The translations under genes were made by a program, and so were the position numbers. The notes beneath the pieces were generated by a model. The model had not been told where the DNA came from. It did no database searches and was given only the letters and a program-made list of their open reading frames with translations. Below, piece after piece: positions 1-8,951 of a stretch of 64,000 nucleotides of DNA. The stretch is from G963422565 sp963422565 (GTDB lineage Bacteria; Pseudomonadota; Alphaproteobacteria; MPNO01): NCBI GenBank assembly GCA_963422565.1, contig OY730228.1, positions 1,116,001 to 1,180,000 of the forward strand. The letters run 5' to 3'. Each line of letters opens with the position of its first letter. Position 1 is the first letter of the stretch.

Positions 1-91
1 CATGGGCCCACCGATCCGATTCCGAGGCGCGGCCAATCTATCCCGCGGGCGGCGGATCTTCTAGGATCGCACGGCCTCGAGGGTCCCGACC

Positions 92-841
92 TTGCCCGAA
101 CCCGTCCCCGTCCTCGCCGTCATCCCGGCGCGCTACGCCTCGACCCGTTTTCCGGGCAAGCCGCTCGTCCCGATCGCCGGGGTGCCGATGGTGGTCCGGG
201 TGTGGCGTCGCACCCGCGCCGCGGCGCGGGTCGACCTCGCCGTCGTGGCCACCGACGACGACCGAATCGCGCGGGTGTGCCGAGACCACGGCGCCGCGGT
301 CGAGATGACCTCGCCCGCCCACGCGACCGGGACGGACCGGCTGTGCGAGGTCGCCGAGCGGCGGGCAGCGGAGATCTACGTCAACGTGCAGGGCGACGAG
401 CCGCTGATCGCCCCCGGCGCCGTCGACGCCGTCATCGGCTGCCTGGAGCGGGCGCGGCGGCGCGGGATCGGGGTTGCGACCTGCTTCCTCGAAGACTCCT
501 CGCCGGAGGAGCAGCGTGCGCCGTCGGTGGTGCATCTGGTGCCGAGCCTCGACGGCTGCGTTATGGCGTTCACCCGGCTTCCGGTGCCACTGGAGCATGC
601 CTGCGCGACCACCCATCCGGTCCATGTCGGGATGTTCGCTTTCACCTCCGAGGCGCTGGTGAAGTTCCGCTCCTGGGAGCGCGGGCCGGTCGAGCGCGCC
701 GAGAGTGTCGAGCTGATCCGCGTCCTCGAGCATGGCGGGCGAATCGCCTGCGTCCCGGTGCCGCCGGGCTCGATCGGCGTCGATCTCCCGACCGACGTCG
801 CGCGGGTCGAGGCGGCGCTGGCCGCCCGCAAGGAGGGCTGA
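92..841 (+). CDS. kdsB: 3-deoxy-manno-octulosonate cytidylyltransferase (CMP-KDO synthetase)
   Basis: Activates the LPS inner-core sugar KDO by transferring CMP from CTP in the cytoplasm. The 249-residue protein has the full family length. It opens with the nucleotide-binding signature VIPARYASTRFPGKPL at about residues 8-23 and carries the NVQGDEP metal/nucleotide motif near residue 100. The start is a TTG; no ATG lies close upstream. It heads an operon: the next gene begins 4 bases after its stop and the third overlaps the second, so all three are probably made together. Family membership is clear. Because its neighbours are a KdsC-like phosphatase and a dehydrogenase, the exact nonulosonic or octulosonic sugar could differ from plain KDO. 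Confidence 0.9.
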   Translation: MPEPVPVLAVIPARYASTRFPGKPLVPIAGVPMVVRVWRRTRAAARVDLAVVATDDDRIARVCRDHGAAVEMTSPAHATGTDRLCEVAERRAAEIYVNVQGDEPLIAPGAVDAVIGCLERARRRGIGVATCFLEDSSPEEQRAPSVVHLVPSLDGCVMAFTRLPVPLEHACATTHPVHVGMFAFTSEALVKFRSWERGPVERAESVELIRVLEHGGRIACVPVPPGSIGVDLPTDVARVEAALAARKEG

Positions 842-845
842 GCCG

Positions 846-1349
846 GTGCGCTCGTTCGCCCGCATCGCCCGGTCGATCCGCCTCGTCAGCCTCGACTGCG
901 ACGGCGTCATGACTGACGGCCGCATCTATTACGGTGCCGAAGAGCGGCTGGTCGCGTTCCACGTCCGAGACGGCGTCGGCATTCGGCGGATGATACGAAG
1001 CGGGCTCGCGGTCGCCTTCCTCTCCGGCAATTCGGCCCGCGCGATCGCCTCCCGCGCCGCCGATCTGGGCGTTCGCCACTGCCTGACGGGGATCGAGGAC
1101 AAGCTTGCCGCGATCGAGGGACTCTGCGCCGCGCTCGGCTTCGGGATCGACTCGGTCGCCCATCTCGGCGACGATCTCAACGATCTCCCGGTGATGGCGC
1201 GCGCCGGCCTGCCGGCCGCGGTCGGCGACGCGGTGCCCGAGGTGCGGGCCGCGGCGCGAATCGTCACCACCCGTGGCGGCGGCGACGGCGCCGTCCGCGA
1301 GTTCGCGGACCGCCTGCTCGCGGCGCGCGCGGCGAGGCGGAACGCATGA
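846..1349 (+). CDS. kdsC: KdsC-like HAD phosphatase (KDO-8-phosphate phosphatase family)
   Basis: A 167-residue HAD-superfamily phosphatase of the small, cap-less tetrameric type that removes phosphate from KDO 8-phosphate. Visible motifs are the nucleophile loop DCDGVMTDG near residues 15-23, the SGN motif II near residue 60, and GDDLNDLPVM near residue 112, which holds the Mg-binding acidic residues. I chose the GTG at 846 because it lies just after the kdsB stop and gives the normal family length; longer versions read back into kdsB. Its stop overlaps the next start (ATGA), implying translational coupling. KdsC and related sugar-acid phosphatases are hard to separate by sequence, so the substrate is inferred from kdsB. 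Confidence 0.85.
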   Translation: MRSFARIARSIRLVSLDCDGVMTDGRIYYGAEERLVAFHVRDGVGIRRMIRSGLAVAFLSGNSARAIASRAADLGVRHCLTGIEDKLAAIEGLCAALGFGIDSVAHLGDDLNDLPVMARAGLPAAVGDAVPEVRAAARIVTTRGGGDGAVREFADRLLAARAARRNA

Positions 1350-2302
1350 AGATCGCCGTCACCGCCCGGTCGCTGCCGGCGCTGCCCGAGGCACGCGCGG
1401 CGTTGATCGCCCGCTATCCGGCGGCGGAGATCCGCTTCAACGACGACGATATCGCCTTCGAAGACCCGGACCGCCTGAGCGCGTTCGTCGCCGGCTGCGA
1501 GGCGGCGGTGATCGGGCTCGACCGGTTCACCGAGGCGGTGCTCGACCGGCTGCCCGAGCTCCGCGTCCTGAGCTGCTGCTCGGTGGGAGTCGATCATATC
1601 GACCCGGAGCTCCTCACCCGGCGCGGCATCCGGCTCGGCTGGAAGCCCGGCGTCAACCGCCGTTCGGTCGCCGAGCTGACCCTGGGGCTGATGATCGACC
1701 TGCTGCGCGGCACCGGCGCCTACAACCGGACGCTTCGGAGCGGCGGCTGGCCGCGCCGGCGCAGCGGACGGCTGCTCCAGGGGCGTTGCGTGGGCATCCA
1801 TGGCTGCGGCCATATCGGCCGCGAGCTGGTCTCGCTGCTGCAGCCCTTCGGCGCGCGCCTGCTGGTCTGCGACCGGGTCGATCTCGGCGCCTATCTGCGC
1901 CGCAACAACCTCACCCAGGTCTCCCCGGAGGTGCTGCGGCGCGAATCGGAGATACTCACCATCCATCTGCCGCTCAACGCCTCGACGCGCGGGCTCTACG
2001 GCCGTGAGGCGCTCGAGGCGCTGCGCCCGGGCATGTTGCTCGTCAACACGGCGCGCGGCGGGATCGTCGACGAGACGGCGCTCGAGGACGCGCTGGAGAG
2101 CGGCCGCATCGGGGGCGCGGCGTTCGATGTCTTCGCTGTCGAACCCTGCCACCGCCCGAGGCTGTTCGGGCGCGCCGATTTCATCGCCACGCCGCATATC
2201 GCGGGGAGCGCAATAGAGGCGCGGCACGCACTCGCCTTCGCGGCGATCGAGGGGATCGAGGACAATTTTCTGCCCCGGCCCGGGGTCTACCCGTTCGATT
2301 GA
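1346..2302 (+). CDS. D-isomer-specific 2-hydroxyacid dehydrogenase
   Basis: A 318-residue NAD-dependent 2-hydroxyacid dehydrogenase of the SerA/formate dehydrogenase superfamily. It shows the Rossmann motif GIHGCGHIGREL near residue 152. The catalytic set is also present: Arg in NTARGGIVDE, Glu in FAVEP and His in TPHIAGS. Its start overlaps the stop of the upstream KdsC-like gene by four bases. Being coupled to a CMP-KDO synthetase and a sugar-acid phosphatase suggests it acts on a sugar acid or a precursor in surface-glycan synthesis rather than in serine synthesis, but that is inference. It lacks the C-terminal regulatory ACT domain of SerA. Confidence 0.8.
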   Translation: MKIAVTARSLPALPEARAALIARYPAAEIRFNDDDIAFEDPDRLSAFVAGCEAAVIGLDRFTEAVLDRLPELRVLSCCSVGVDHIDPELLTRRGIRLGWKPGVNRRSVAELTLGLMIDLLRGTGAYNRTLRSGGWPRRRSGRLLQGRCVGIHGCGHIGRELVSLLQPFGARLLVCDRVDLGAYLRRNNLTQVSPEVLRRESEILTIHLPLNASTRGLYGREALEALRPGMLLVNTARGGIVDETALEDALESGRIGGAAFDVFAVEPCHRPRLFGRADFIATPHIAGSAIEARHALAFAAIEGIEDNFLPRPGVYPFD

Positions 2303-2330
2303 GCCGGAGCCCGCCAGGGGAGCCCGACAA

Positions 2331-3887
2331 TTGGTCCACAGCGAAGATCTCGTCCCGGTCCGCCGGGCGCTGCTGTCGGTCTCCGACAAGGGCGGGCTCG
2401 TCGATTTCGCGGGCGGGCTCGCCGGCTTCGGCGTCGAGCTCGTCGCGAGCGGCGGGACGGCGCGGGCGCTGGCCGGAGCCGGGCTCCGGGTCCGCGACGC
2501 CGCCGATCTCACCGGCTTTCCGGAGATGATGGGCGGGCGGGTAAAGACCCTCCATCCGGCGATCCACGGAGGAATTCTCGCGCGGCGCGGCCATGCCGGC
2601 GATCTCCGGGCGCTGGAGGAGCAGGGGCTCGACCCGATCGATCTGGTCGCCGTGGATCTCTACCCCTTCGAGGCGTCGGCACGGCAGGGCGCCACGCCCG
2701 AAGACTGCCTCGAGACCATCGATATCGGTGGTCCGGCATTGATCCGCGCCGCCGCCAAAAACCATGACCGCGTTGTCGTCGCGACCGGTCCGGAGGACTA
2801 TCCCGAGATCCTGTCGGCGCTGAAGGCCGATAGCGGCCGCACGCGCCGCGGTCTCCGGGCGCGGCTGGCCGGGGCGGCCTTCGCCCGCACCGCAGCCTAT
2901 GATGCGGCGGTCGCGCGCTGGTTCGCGGGCCAGGTCGGAGAACCTTTCCCGCGCCATATCGGGTTCGGCGGCCGCCGCGCCCGGACGATGCGCTACGGCG
3001 AGAACCCGCATCAGGATGCCGCGCTCTATCTGAGCGCGATCGAGGAGCGGCCTGGCGCCGCCGCGGCGGCACAGCTCCAGGGCAAGCCGCTCGGCTACAA
3101 CAACATCGCCGATGCGGACGCGGCATACGAGCTCGCCGCGGAGTTCAACCGTCCGGCCGCGGTGGTAGTCAAGCACGGGACTCCCTGCGGCGCCGCTCTT
3201 TCGGACCGGCTCGCGGAAGCCAGCGCCCGGGCGCTGGACTGCGACCGCACGAGCGCCTTCGGCGGCGTCGCCGCGGTCAACCGCCGGCTCGACAGGGACA
3301 CGGCGCAGACGCTCCTGGAGATTTTCCTGGAGGTCGTGATCGCCCCCGCCGTGGACGAGGCGGCGCGGGTGCTGTTCGCCCGCAAGCCCGGTCTCCGCGT
3401 TCTGGAGGCCGGCGCGGTGCCCGATGCGGCAGCGGTCGGGCTGACAATGCGGTCGGTTGCGGGGGGGCTGCTGGTCCAGGATCGCGACAACGGGCGGGTC
3501 GACCCGGCGGAACTGCGGGTCGTCACCCGGCGGGCGCCCGCGCCGGAGGAGATGGCGGATCTCGTCTTCGCGTTCGCGGTCGCCAAGCACGTCAAGTCGA
3601 ACGCGATCGTGATCGCGCGGGACGGCGCGACGCTCGGGATCGGCGCCGGTCAGATGAGCCGCGTCGATTCTGTCAAGCTCGCCGCCGCCAAGGCCGGATC
3701 CTCGGCCGGCGTGGTCGCTTCGGACGCGTTCTTCCCCTTCGCCGACGGATTGATCGCGGCTGCCGAGGCGGGGGCGCGCGCCGTCATCCAGCCCGGCGGC
3801 TCGATCCGCGACGACGAGGTGATCGCCGCCGCCGATGCGCGCGGTCTCGCGATGCTCTTCACCGGCCGGCGCCATTTCCGTCACTGA
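2331..3887 (+). CDS. purH: bifunctional AICAR formyltransferase / IMP cyclohydrolase
   Basis: Performs the last two steps of purine synthesis: formylation of AICAR with 10-formyl-THF, then ring closure to IMP. At 518 residues it has the full length, with an N-terminal MGS-like cyclohydrolase domain (LLSVSDKGGL at the start, then GGRVKTLHPAIHGGIL) and a C-terminal transformylase domain ending TGRRHFRH. The start is a TTG, supported by AGGGGAG a few bases upstream. The usual KHxNPCG transformylase motif reads KHGTPCG here; the catalytic Lys-His pair is kept but Asn is replaced by Thr. It follows the dehydrogenase by 28 bases and may share its transcript. Confidence 0.96.
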   Translation: MVHSEDLVPVRRALLSVSDKGGLVDFAGGLAGFGVELVASGGTARALAGAGLRVRDAADLTGFPEMMGGRVKTLHPAIHGGILARRGHAGDLRALEEQGLDPIDLVAVDLYPFEASARQGATPEDCLETIDIGGPALIRAAAKNHDRVVVATGPEDYPEILSALKADSGRTRRGLRARLAGAAFARTAAYDAAVARWFAGQVGEPFPRHIGFGGRRARTMRYGENPHQDAALYLSAIEERPGAAAAAQLQGKPLGYNNIADADAAYELAAEFNRPAAVVVKHGTPCGAALSDRLAEASARALDCDRTSAFGGVAAVNRRLDRDTAQTLLEIFLEVVIAPAVDEAARVLFARKPGLRVLEAGAVPDAAAVGLTMRSVAGGLLVQDRDNGRVDPAELRVVTRRAPAPEEMADLVFAFAVAKHVKSNAIVIARDGATLGIGAGQMSRVDSVKLAAAKAGSSAGVVASDAFFPFADGLIAAAEAGARAVIQPGGSIRDDEVIAAADARGLAMLFTGRRHFRH

Positions 3888-5152
3888 GCGGGGGGTTGTC
3901 GGACCGTGCACAGGATCAGAAGGCCGCCGACGAGGAACAGCGGGACGACCGCCATACCGGCGCGCTGCGAGTCGAAGACGAGCGTAAGCCAACCGACGAG
4001 CGCCGGGCCGAGGAAGGCCGTGATCTTGCCGGAGAAGGCGTAGAGGCCGAACATCTCCGCCCGTATCTCGGGCGGCGCCAGCCAGGCCATCAGCGACCGG
4101 CTCGCCGCCTGGGCCGGCCCCATGAAGAGGCCGAGCGGCAAGGCGAGCAGCCAGAACGCCGTCTTGCCGTCGGCCAGGAGCAGCGGGACGCCGAGCAGGA
4201 CCAGGCCGGCGAGCGCGATCTGCACCGTCCGCTTGGGGCCCAGAATATCGTCTGCCCAAGCGAACACCGCGGCGCCCAGACCGGCGGTCACGTTGAGCGC
4301 GATCCCGAAGACGATGATCTCCTCCTCGACCATGCCGAAGGTTCCTGCGGCGTAGATCCCGCCAAAGGCGAACATGGTGTTCATGCCGTCGACATAGAGC
4401 AGCCGCGCCGCCAGGAAGCGGGCGATGTCGCCATGCCTGCGGATCGCGCGCAGCGTCGCGGCAAGGTTGCGAATACCGTCACGCACCGCCCGCCCCGGTC
4501 GGACCCCGGTCGGCCCCAGGTCGGGGGTCATGAAGAAGAGCGGCAAGGCGAAGACCGCCATCCACGCCGCGACCAGCGGCCCGACGACGCGGATATGCTC
4601 GGCGGCGTCCTTGTCGAGCCCGAACGGCGGCGAGTCGGTCTGGACGAAGACCAGCAGGACGGTCGCCAGGCAGGCGAGCCCGCCCATGTAACCGAGGCCC
4701 CAGCCCCAGCCCGAGACCCGGCCGATCCGGTCGGGCGGCGCGATCTCCGGCAGCATCGCGTTGTAGAAAACGCCGGAGAGTTCGAAGCCCGTGTTGGCGA
4801 GCACGACGAGCGCGAGCGCCCAGAGGACGAAAGACGCGTCGGGCGCGATGAACCAGAGCGGCGCCGTGGCGAGCGCGGTGAGGGCGGTGAACACCCCGAG
4901 CCAGGGCTTGCGCGGCCCGGTCCGGTCGGCGATGGCGCCGAGGAGTGGCCCGACAAGGGCGATCAGCAGCGCCGAGAGCGCGACCGCCTGACCCCAGAGC
5001 GCCGTCCCCGTGGTGGCGTCCGGGGCGACCGCCCGCACGAAATAGGCCGAGAACACAAAGGTGAAGATGACGGTGGGAAAGCCCGAGCTGGCCCAGTCGT
5101 AGAGGCACCAGGCGAAGATCCCGCGACCGCGCGGCCGATCCGCCCGGAGCAT
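3881..5152 (-). CDS. MFS transporter, UMF1 (Atg22-like) family
   Basis: A 423-residue inner-membrane carrier with about 12 hydrophobic segments. The opening FAWCLYDWASSGFPTVIFTFVF and the family-typical position of ELSGVFYNAMLPEI place it in the UMF1 branch of the major facilitator superfamily, related to yeast vacuolar Atg22. I start it at the ATG at 5152; longer versions add a charged, non-membrane leader that overlaps guaD. It lies downstream of guanine deaminase and the BMP-type importer on the same strand, so it may move a purine or its breakdown product, but nothing in the sequence fixes the substrate. It converges on purH, the two stops overlapping by a few bases. Confidence 0.85.
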   Translation of the reverse strand: MLRADRPRGRGIFAWCLYDWASSGFPTVIFTFVFSAYFVRAVAPDATTGTALWGQAVALSALLIALVGPLLGAIADRTGPRKPWLGVFTALTALATAPLWFIAPDASFVLWALALVVLANTGFELSGVFYNAMLPEIAPPDRIGRVSGWGWGLGYMGGLACLATVLLVFVQTDSPPFGLDKDAAEHIRVVGPLVAAWMAVFALPLFFMTPDLGPTGVRPGRAVRDGIRNLAATLRAIRRHGDIARFLAARLLYVDGMNTMFAFGGIYAAGTFGMVEEEIIVFGIALNVTAGLGAAVFAWADDILGPKRTVQIALAGLVLLGVPLLLADGKTAFWLLALPLGLFMGPAQAASRSLMAWLAPPEIRAEMFGLYAFSGKITAFLGPALVGWLTLVFDSQRAGMAVVPLFLVGGLLILCTVRQPPAQ

Positions 5153-5216
5153 TATCGGCCCGCCCTCGACCTGTCCGCTTTTTCGAACGCCTCGGGGGGC
5201 AGGATGCCGGAGACCT

Positions 5217-6581
5217 TCATCGAGACCCACCGCGAAGCGGGATAGCGCTGCCGTTTCCGTCCCGGCCGGCGGCCTTCCGGCCTTTGACGTAGACCGCCCT
5301 CACAGCGCGGTCGTCGCCCAGCATCATCAGCGCGAACAGCATGTCCTCCAGGCTCTCCGACAGCTCCTGGCGGGCGGCCATCACCGGAGTCGCCTGTGGA
5401 TCGAGGACGACGATATCGGCCCAGCGCCCGGCGTCGAGCGTACCGATCTCGCCATCGAGTCGGAGGCCGCGCGCATTGCCCAGAGTGGCGAGGTAGAACC
5501 CGTCGAAGGCGTCGAAGCCGCGCCCCTTCAACCTGGCGGTCTTGTACGCCTCGGCGAGCGTCTGGAGCAGGGAGTAGCTCGTGCCGCCCGCGATATCGGT
5601 GGCCACGCCGACTCCGACAGGGCGCCGCGCCGCGCCGACATGCGCGATGTCGAACAGGCCCGATCCCAGAAAACCATTCGAGGTCGGGCAATGGACGACC
5701 GTCGACCCGGCGTCGTGCAAGGCTTGACACTCGCGTTCCGAGAGATGGACGCCATGGGCGAAGACGGCGTTGCGGCCCACGAGGCCGAACCGCGCATAGA
5801 CGTCGGTATAGTCCTTCGACCAGGGGAACAACCGCCTCACCAGCGCGATCTCTGCGGCGCTCTCCGAGAGATGGGTGTGGAGCAGGCAACCGGGATGGTC
5901 CGCCAGCAGCTCGCCGGCATGACGAAGCTGCGCTTCGCTCGAGGTGACGGCGAACCGCACAGTGACGGCATAGCGCAGCCGTTCGACCCCGTGCCATGAC
6001 GCGATGAGATCTGCGCTCTCCCGGGCGCTGGCCGCGGCGCCCCGAGTCACCGTCGCCGGCGCGTTGCGGTCCATCATGGTCGCCCCCGTGACCAGGCAGA
6101 GGCCGCGCCGCCGCGCCGCCCGAAAGAGACGATCGGCCGCTATCCCATGCACCGAGGAGAAGACGAGGGCGCTGGTGGTGCCGTGGCTGACGAGCTTGTC
6201 GAGAAAGCTCTCGGCCGCCGCCGCGGCATGGTCCTCGGAAGCGTAGCGCGCTTCCTCCGGGAACGCGAAGCGGTCGAGCCATTCGAGCAGGTCCCGCGCG
6301 GGCGCCGCCAGCATGCGGTGCTGCGGGAAGTGAACATGCGCATCGATCAATCCGGGCAGGATGACCGCGTCGTCATAGCGGTCGCACGGCGCCTCGGCAT
6401 GCGTCCGCGGCAGGTCGGCAAAGGCGCCGTGCCACAGGATGCGGCCCTGTCCGCCGACGACGACCGCGCCGTCCTCGTGCCCGCATGTCGCCCGGTCGGG
6501 ACCGACGAGGCGGGGGTCGTCCCTGAAGCTCACCGTGCGGCCGCGCAGGACCAGCGCCGCGCCATCGGCGCCCCTCGTCAT
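5217..6581 (-). CDS. guaD: guanine deaminase
   Basis: Hydrolyses guanine to xanthine and ammonia in the cytoplasm. The 454-residue protein is an amidohydrolase with PGLIDAHVHFPQ near residue 79 (the metal-binding HxH). It continues with LLHTHLSES, FAHGVHLS and the late VATDIAGGTS carrying the metal-binding Asp. The PQHRML and DRFAFPEE stretch after the HxH is typical of guanine deaminases rather than cytosine or 8-oxoguanine enzymes. It sits on the same strand as, and downstream of, a BMP-type nucleoside/nucleobase importer, which supports a purine-salvage role: import, deamination, then use as a nitrogen source. Confidence 0.88.
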   Translation of the reverse strand: MTRGADGAALVLRGRTVSFRDDPRLVGPDRATCGHEDGAVVVGGQGRILWHGAFADLPRTHAEAPCDRYDDAVILPGLIDAHVHFPQHRMLAAPARDLLEWLDRFAFPEEARYASEDHAAAAAESFLDKLVSHGTTSALVFSSVHGIAADRLFRAARRRGLCLVTGATMMDRNAPATVTRGAAASARESADLIASWHGVERLRYAVTVRFAVTSSEAQLRHAGELLADHPGCLLHTHLSESAAEIALVRRLFPWSKDYTDVYARFGLVGRNAVFAHGVHLSERECQALHDAGSTVVHCPTSNGFLGSGLFDIAHVGAARRPVGVGVATDIAGGTSYSLLQTLAEAYKTARLKGRGFDAFDGFYLATLGNARGLRLDGEIGTLDAGRWADIVVLDPQATPVMAARQELSESLEDMLFALMMLGDDRAVRAVYVKGRKAAGRDGNGSAIPLRGGSR

Positions 6582-6876
6582 TCCGCGGCCCGATGCGCGA
6601 TGCGGGCGGCACCGCCCGCCACGTTCTCCATAGCGAACGCGAAGGTCGCCCCGACGGGTTGCCGGTCAGCGGCCTCCGGCGGGACGACGCGCCCGGCTCG
6701 CTCCGGCCCCGGCCTCCGGTCGAAGGCCGGCCCCCTGCGTCGTGTCTCGCCCGCCGCCCGCGACAGTCGCCGGACCGGCGAGATCCGGTTGCGCATGCTC
6801 CCGCGTCGCCCCGCCGGCCGCCGCACCATGCCGCGATCGCGGCGGGACCGGTGCGCCGGCCGGCATCGGCAGCGAC
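6582..6876. other. gap between bmp-type binding protein and guaD
   Basis: A 295-base stretch, mostly C+G. The only structure I see is a perfect 7-bp inverted repeat (CCGGCCT / AGGCCGG, loop of 8) at 6709-6730, which could attenuate readthrough from the importer genes into guaD; no T-run follows it. A minus-strand open frame at 6578-6829 happens to end in an ATGA overlap with guaD, but its translation is Arg/Pro-rich and resembles no protein I know, so I do not call it a gene. Confidence 0.4.
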
Positions 6877-7941
6877 CTATTTCGGCAAGCTGTCGTCGAT
6901 ACCCTTGACGTACCAGTTGATGCCGAGCAGCGTCCCGTCGTCCATGACCTTGCCTTCGGGCACGGCCAGCGTGCCGTCCTGCCGATGGATGGGACCGGCG
7001 AAGGGGTTGATCTCCCCGGATGCGATCATGGCTTCCGTCTTTTTCGCCTGCGCCGCGACGTCATCGGGCATGTTGGTGTAGGGCGCCATCCGGACCGTGC
7101 CGGCGGCCATGCCGTTCCACGTGTCCGACGATGTCCAGGTCCCGTCGAGCACCGCCTTGGTGCGCGCGATGTAATAGGGGGCCCAGTTGTTGATGATCGC
7201 CGTCAACTGCGCCTTGGGGGCGAAGGCGATCATGTCGGATGCCTGACCAAAGGCGGACGCGCCTTCCTTTTGGGCGATCTGCAGGGGCGCCGTCGAATCG
7301 GTGTGTTGGGTGAGGATATCCGCACCCTGGCCGATCAACACCTTCGCAGCGTCGGCTTCCTTGCCCGGATCGAACCACGAGTTGACCCAGACCACCTTGA
7401 GCTTGAAGTTCGGATTCACGGTCTGCGCGCCCAGCATGAAGGCGTTGATTCCCATCACGACCTCGGGAATGGGGAAGGACGCGATATAGCCGGCCGTCCC
7501 CGATTTCGACATCCGCGCGGCGATCTGGCCGTTGACATACCGGCCTTCGTGGAAGCGCGCGTTGTAGGACGAGACGTTCGCGGATCTCTTGTAGCCGGTC
7601 GCATGCTCGAACTTCACGTCGGGGAAGCGCTTGGCGACCTTGAGCGTCGGGTTCATATAGCCGAAGGATGTGGTGAAGATCAGCTTGGCGCCCTGCCGCG
7701 CCAACCGTTCGATGGCGCGCTCGGCGTCAGCACCCTCCGGTACGTTCTCGATATAGACGGTTTCGATCTTGCCGCCGAGCTCCTTCTCGAGTGCGCGGCG
7801 GCCCTGATCGTGGGCATAGGTCCAGCCATGGTCGCCGACAGGGCCGATATAGACGAAGCCGACCTTCAGCTTCTCGGCGGCGGCGCTCCAGGCGAGTGTC
7901 GCCGCGAGCACGGCCGCGGCAATTCCAACGAGTCTTTTCAT
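6877..7941 (-). CDS. BMP-family substrate-binding protein of a nucleoside/nucleobase ABC importer
   Basis: A 354-residue periplasmic binding protein of the BMP (Med/BmpA) family, which binds nucleosides or purine-like ligands. A signal peptide (KRLVGIAAAVLAATLAWSAAA) covers the first 22 or so residues. It has the family opening LKVGFVYIGPVGDHGWTYAHD and the QGADILTQHTDS motif. There is no lipobox Cys, so it is a soluble periplasmic form. I chose the ATG at 7941, preceded by AAGGAACC, over a GTG 15 bases upstream. It is the last of four importer genes running ATPase, permease, permease, binding protein. Confidence 0.9.
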   Translation of the reverse strand: MKRLVGIAAAVLAATLAWSAAAEKLKVGFVYIGPVGDHGWTYAHDQGRRALEKELGGKIETVYIENVPEGADAERAIERLARQGAKLIFTTSFGYMNPTLKVAKRFPDVKFEHATGYKRSANVSSYNARFHEGRYVNGQIAARMSKSGTAGYIASFPIPEVVMGINAFMLGAQTVNPNFKLKVVWVNSWFDPGKEADAAKVLIGQGADILTQHTDSTAPLQIAQKEGASAFGQASDMIAFAPKAQLTAIINNWAPYYIARTKAVLDGTWTSSDTWNGMAAGTVRMAPYTNMPDDVAAQAKKTEAMIASGEINPFAGPIHRQDGTLAVPEGKVMDDGTLLGINWYVKGIDDSLPK

Positions 7942-8020
7942 GATGGTTCCTTTCACTTCAGCGGATGTCGATAGCGATCTTCCATGTGGCGCGACGTCTC
8001 GTTCCGCCGGCGCTCGCCCT

Positions 8021-8941
8021 CTACCTCTCGGGCGCGAAGGGCTGCCCGATGCATGCCGGCGTGTTCACCGTTATCAGGGCCTTGTTTCCGGAAATGACGA
8101 TCAGCACCGCTATCGTGACGAGATAGGGCAGGGACGACAATAGCTGCGAGGGAACCGCGACGCCCAGACCCTGGACGTAGAGCCCCATGATCCAGACCGT
8201 GCCGAAGAGATAGGCCCCGACGAACAGGCGGCCGGGCAGCCAGGTGGCGAAGACGACCAGCGCTAGGGCGATCCAGCCGCGCCCCGCGCTCATGTTCTCG
8301 ACCCATTGCGGGGTGTAGGCGAGCGACAGATACGCACCGGCCAGGCCGGAACAGCCGCCGCCGAAGGCGATGCAGGCGTAGCGCACCCTGATCACCCCGT
8401 AGCCCAAGGCATGGGCAGACTGGTGATTGCCGCCCACCGCGTTGATGACCAAGCCGGTGCGGGTACGAAACAGCACATAGCCGACCGCAGCGGTCAGCGC
8501 CAGGGACGCATAGACCAGGATGTCCTGGCCGAACAGGATCGGTCCGATGAAGGGGATGCCGCTCAGGACGGGGATCTGGACCGGCGCGAGCTTCACCCCG
8601 GGCAGCCCCGTGAACCCCTCGCCGATCAGGCCCGAGAGCCCGAGCCCCAGCAGGGTGAGCGACAGCCCTGTCGCGACCTGCGACGTCATCAGGGTCTGGG
8701 TCAGGAAGGCGAAGAGCATCGACATGGCGACGCCCGCGGCCAGCCCGGCGAGAATGCCGACCGGTGCCGACCCGGAAACATAGGCGGCGGCGAAACTGCA
8801 TACCGCACCCATGATCATCATACCTTCGACGCCCAAATTGAGGACGCCCGAGCGTTCCGTGACGAGTTCTCCGGTCGCTGCCAGCAGCAATGGCGTCGAG
8901 GCCGCGATGATCGTCAGAATGACGGCTTCCAGGGCTCCCAT
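8021..8941 (-). CDS. ABC transporter permease (BMP/simple-sugar type), second permease
   Basis: A 306-residue membrane subunit of the branched-chain-amino-acid-like permease family used by BMP-type nucleoside importers. It has 8-10 hydrophobic segments and the conserved ERSGVLNLGVEGMMIMGA segment near residue 30, which matches the permease signature of this class. It begins 10 bases after the stop of the other permease, so the two are one transcript and form a heterodimeric channel driven by the upstream double-domain ATPase. Substrate is inferred from the binding protein and guaD. Confidence 0.9.
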   Translation of the reverse strand: MGALEAVILTIIAASTPLLLAATGELVTERSGVLNLGVEGMMIMGAVCSFAAAYVSGSAPVGILAGLAAGVAMSMLFAFLTQTLMTSQVATGLSLTLLGLGLSGLIGEGFTGLPGVKLAPVQIPVLSGIPFIGPILFGQDILVYASLALTAAVGYVLFRTRTGLVINAVGGNHQSAHALGYGVIRVRYACIAFGGGCSGLAGAYLSLAYTPQWVENMSAGRGWIALALVVFATWLPGRLFVGAYLFGTVWIMGLYVQGLGVAVPSQLLSSLPYLVTIAVLIVISGNKALITVNTPACIGQPFAPER

Positions 8942-8951
8942 CGTTTGCCGC

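Noticed and set aside
38..925. Long open frame antisense to kdsB
   Set aside because: At this GC content antisense frames stay open by chance; the translation is Arg/Pro/Asp-rich without any family motif, while the plus strand holds kdsB.
6578..6829. Minus-strand frame overlapping the guaD start by ATGA
   Set aside because: The overlap suggests coupling, but the sequence is low-complexity Arg/Pro-rich with no ribosome-binding site or known motif.
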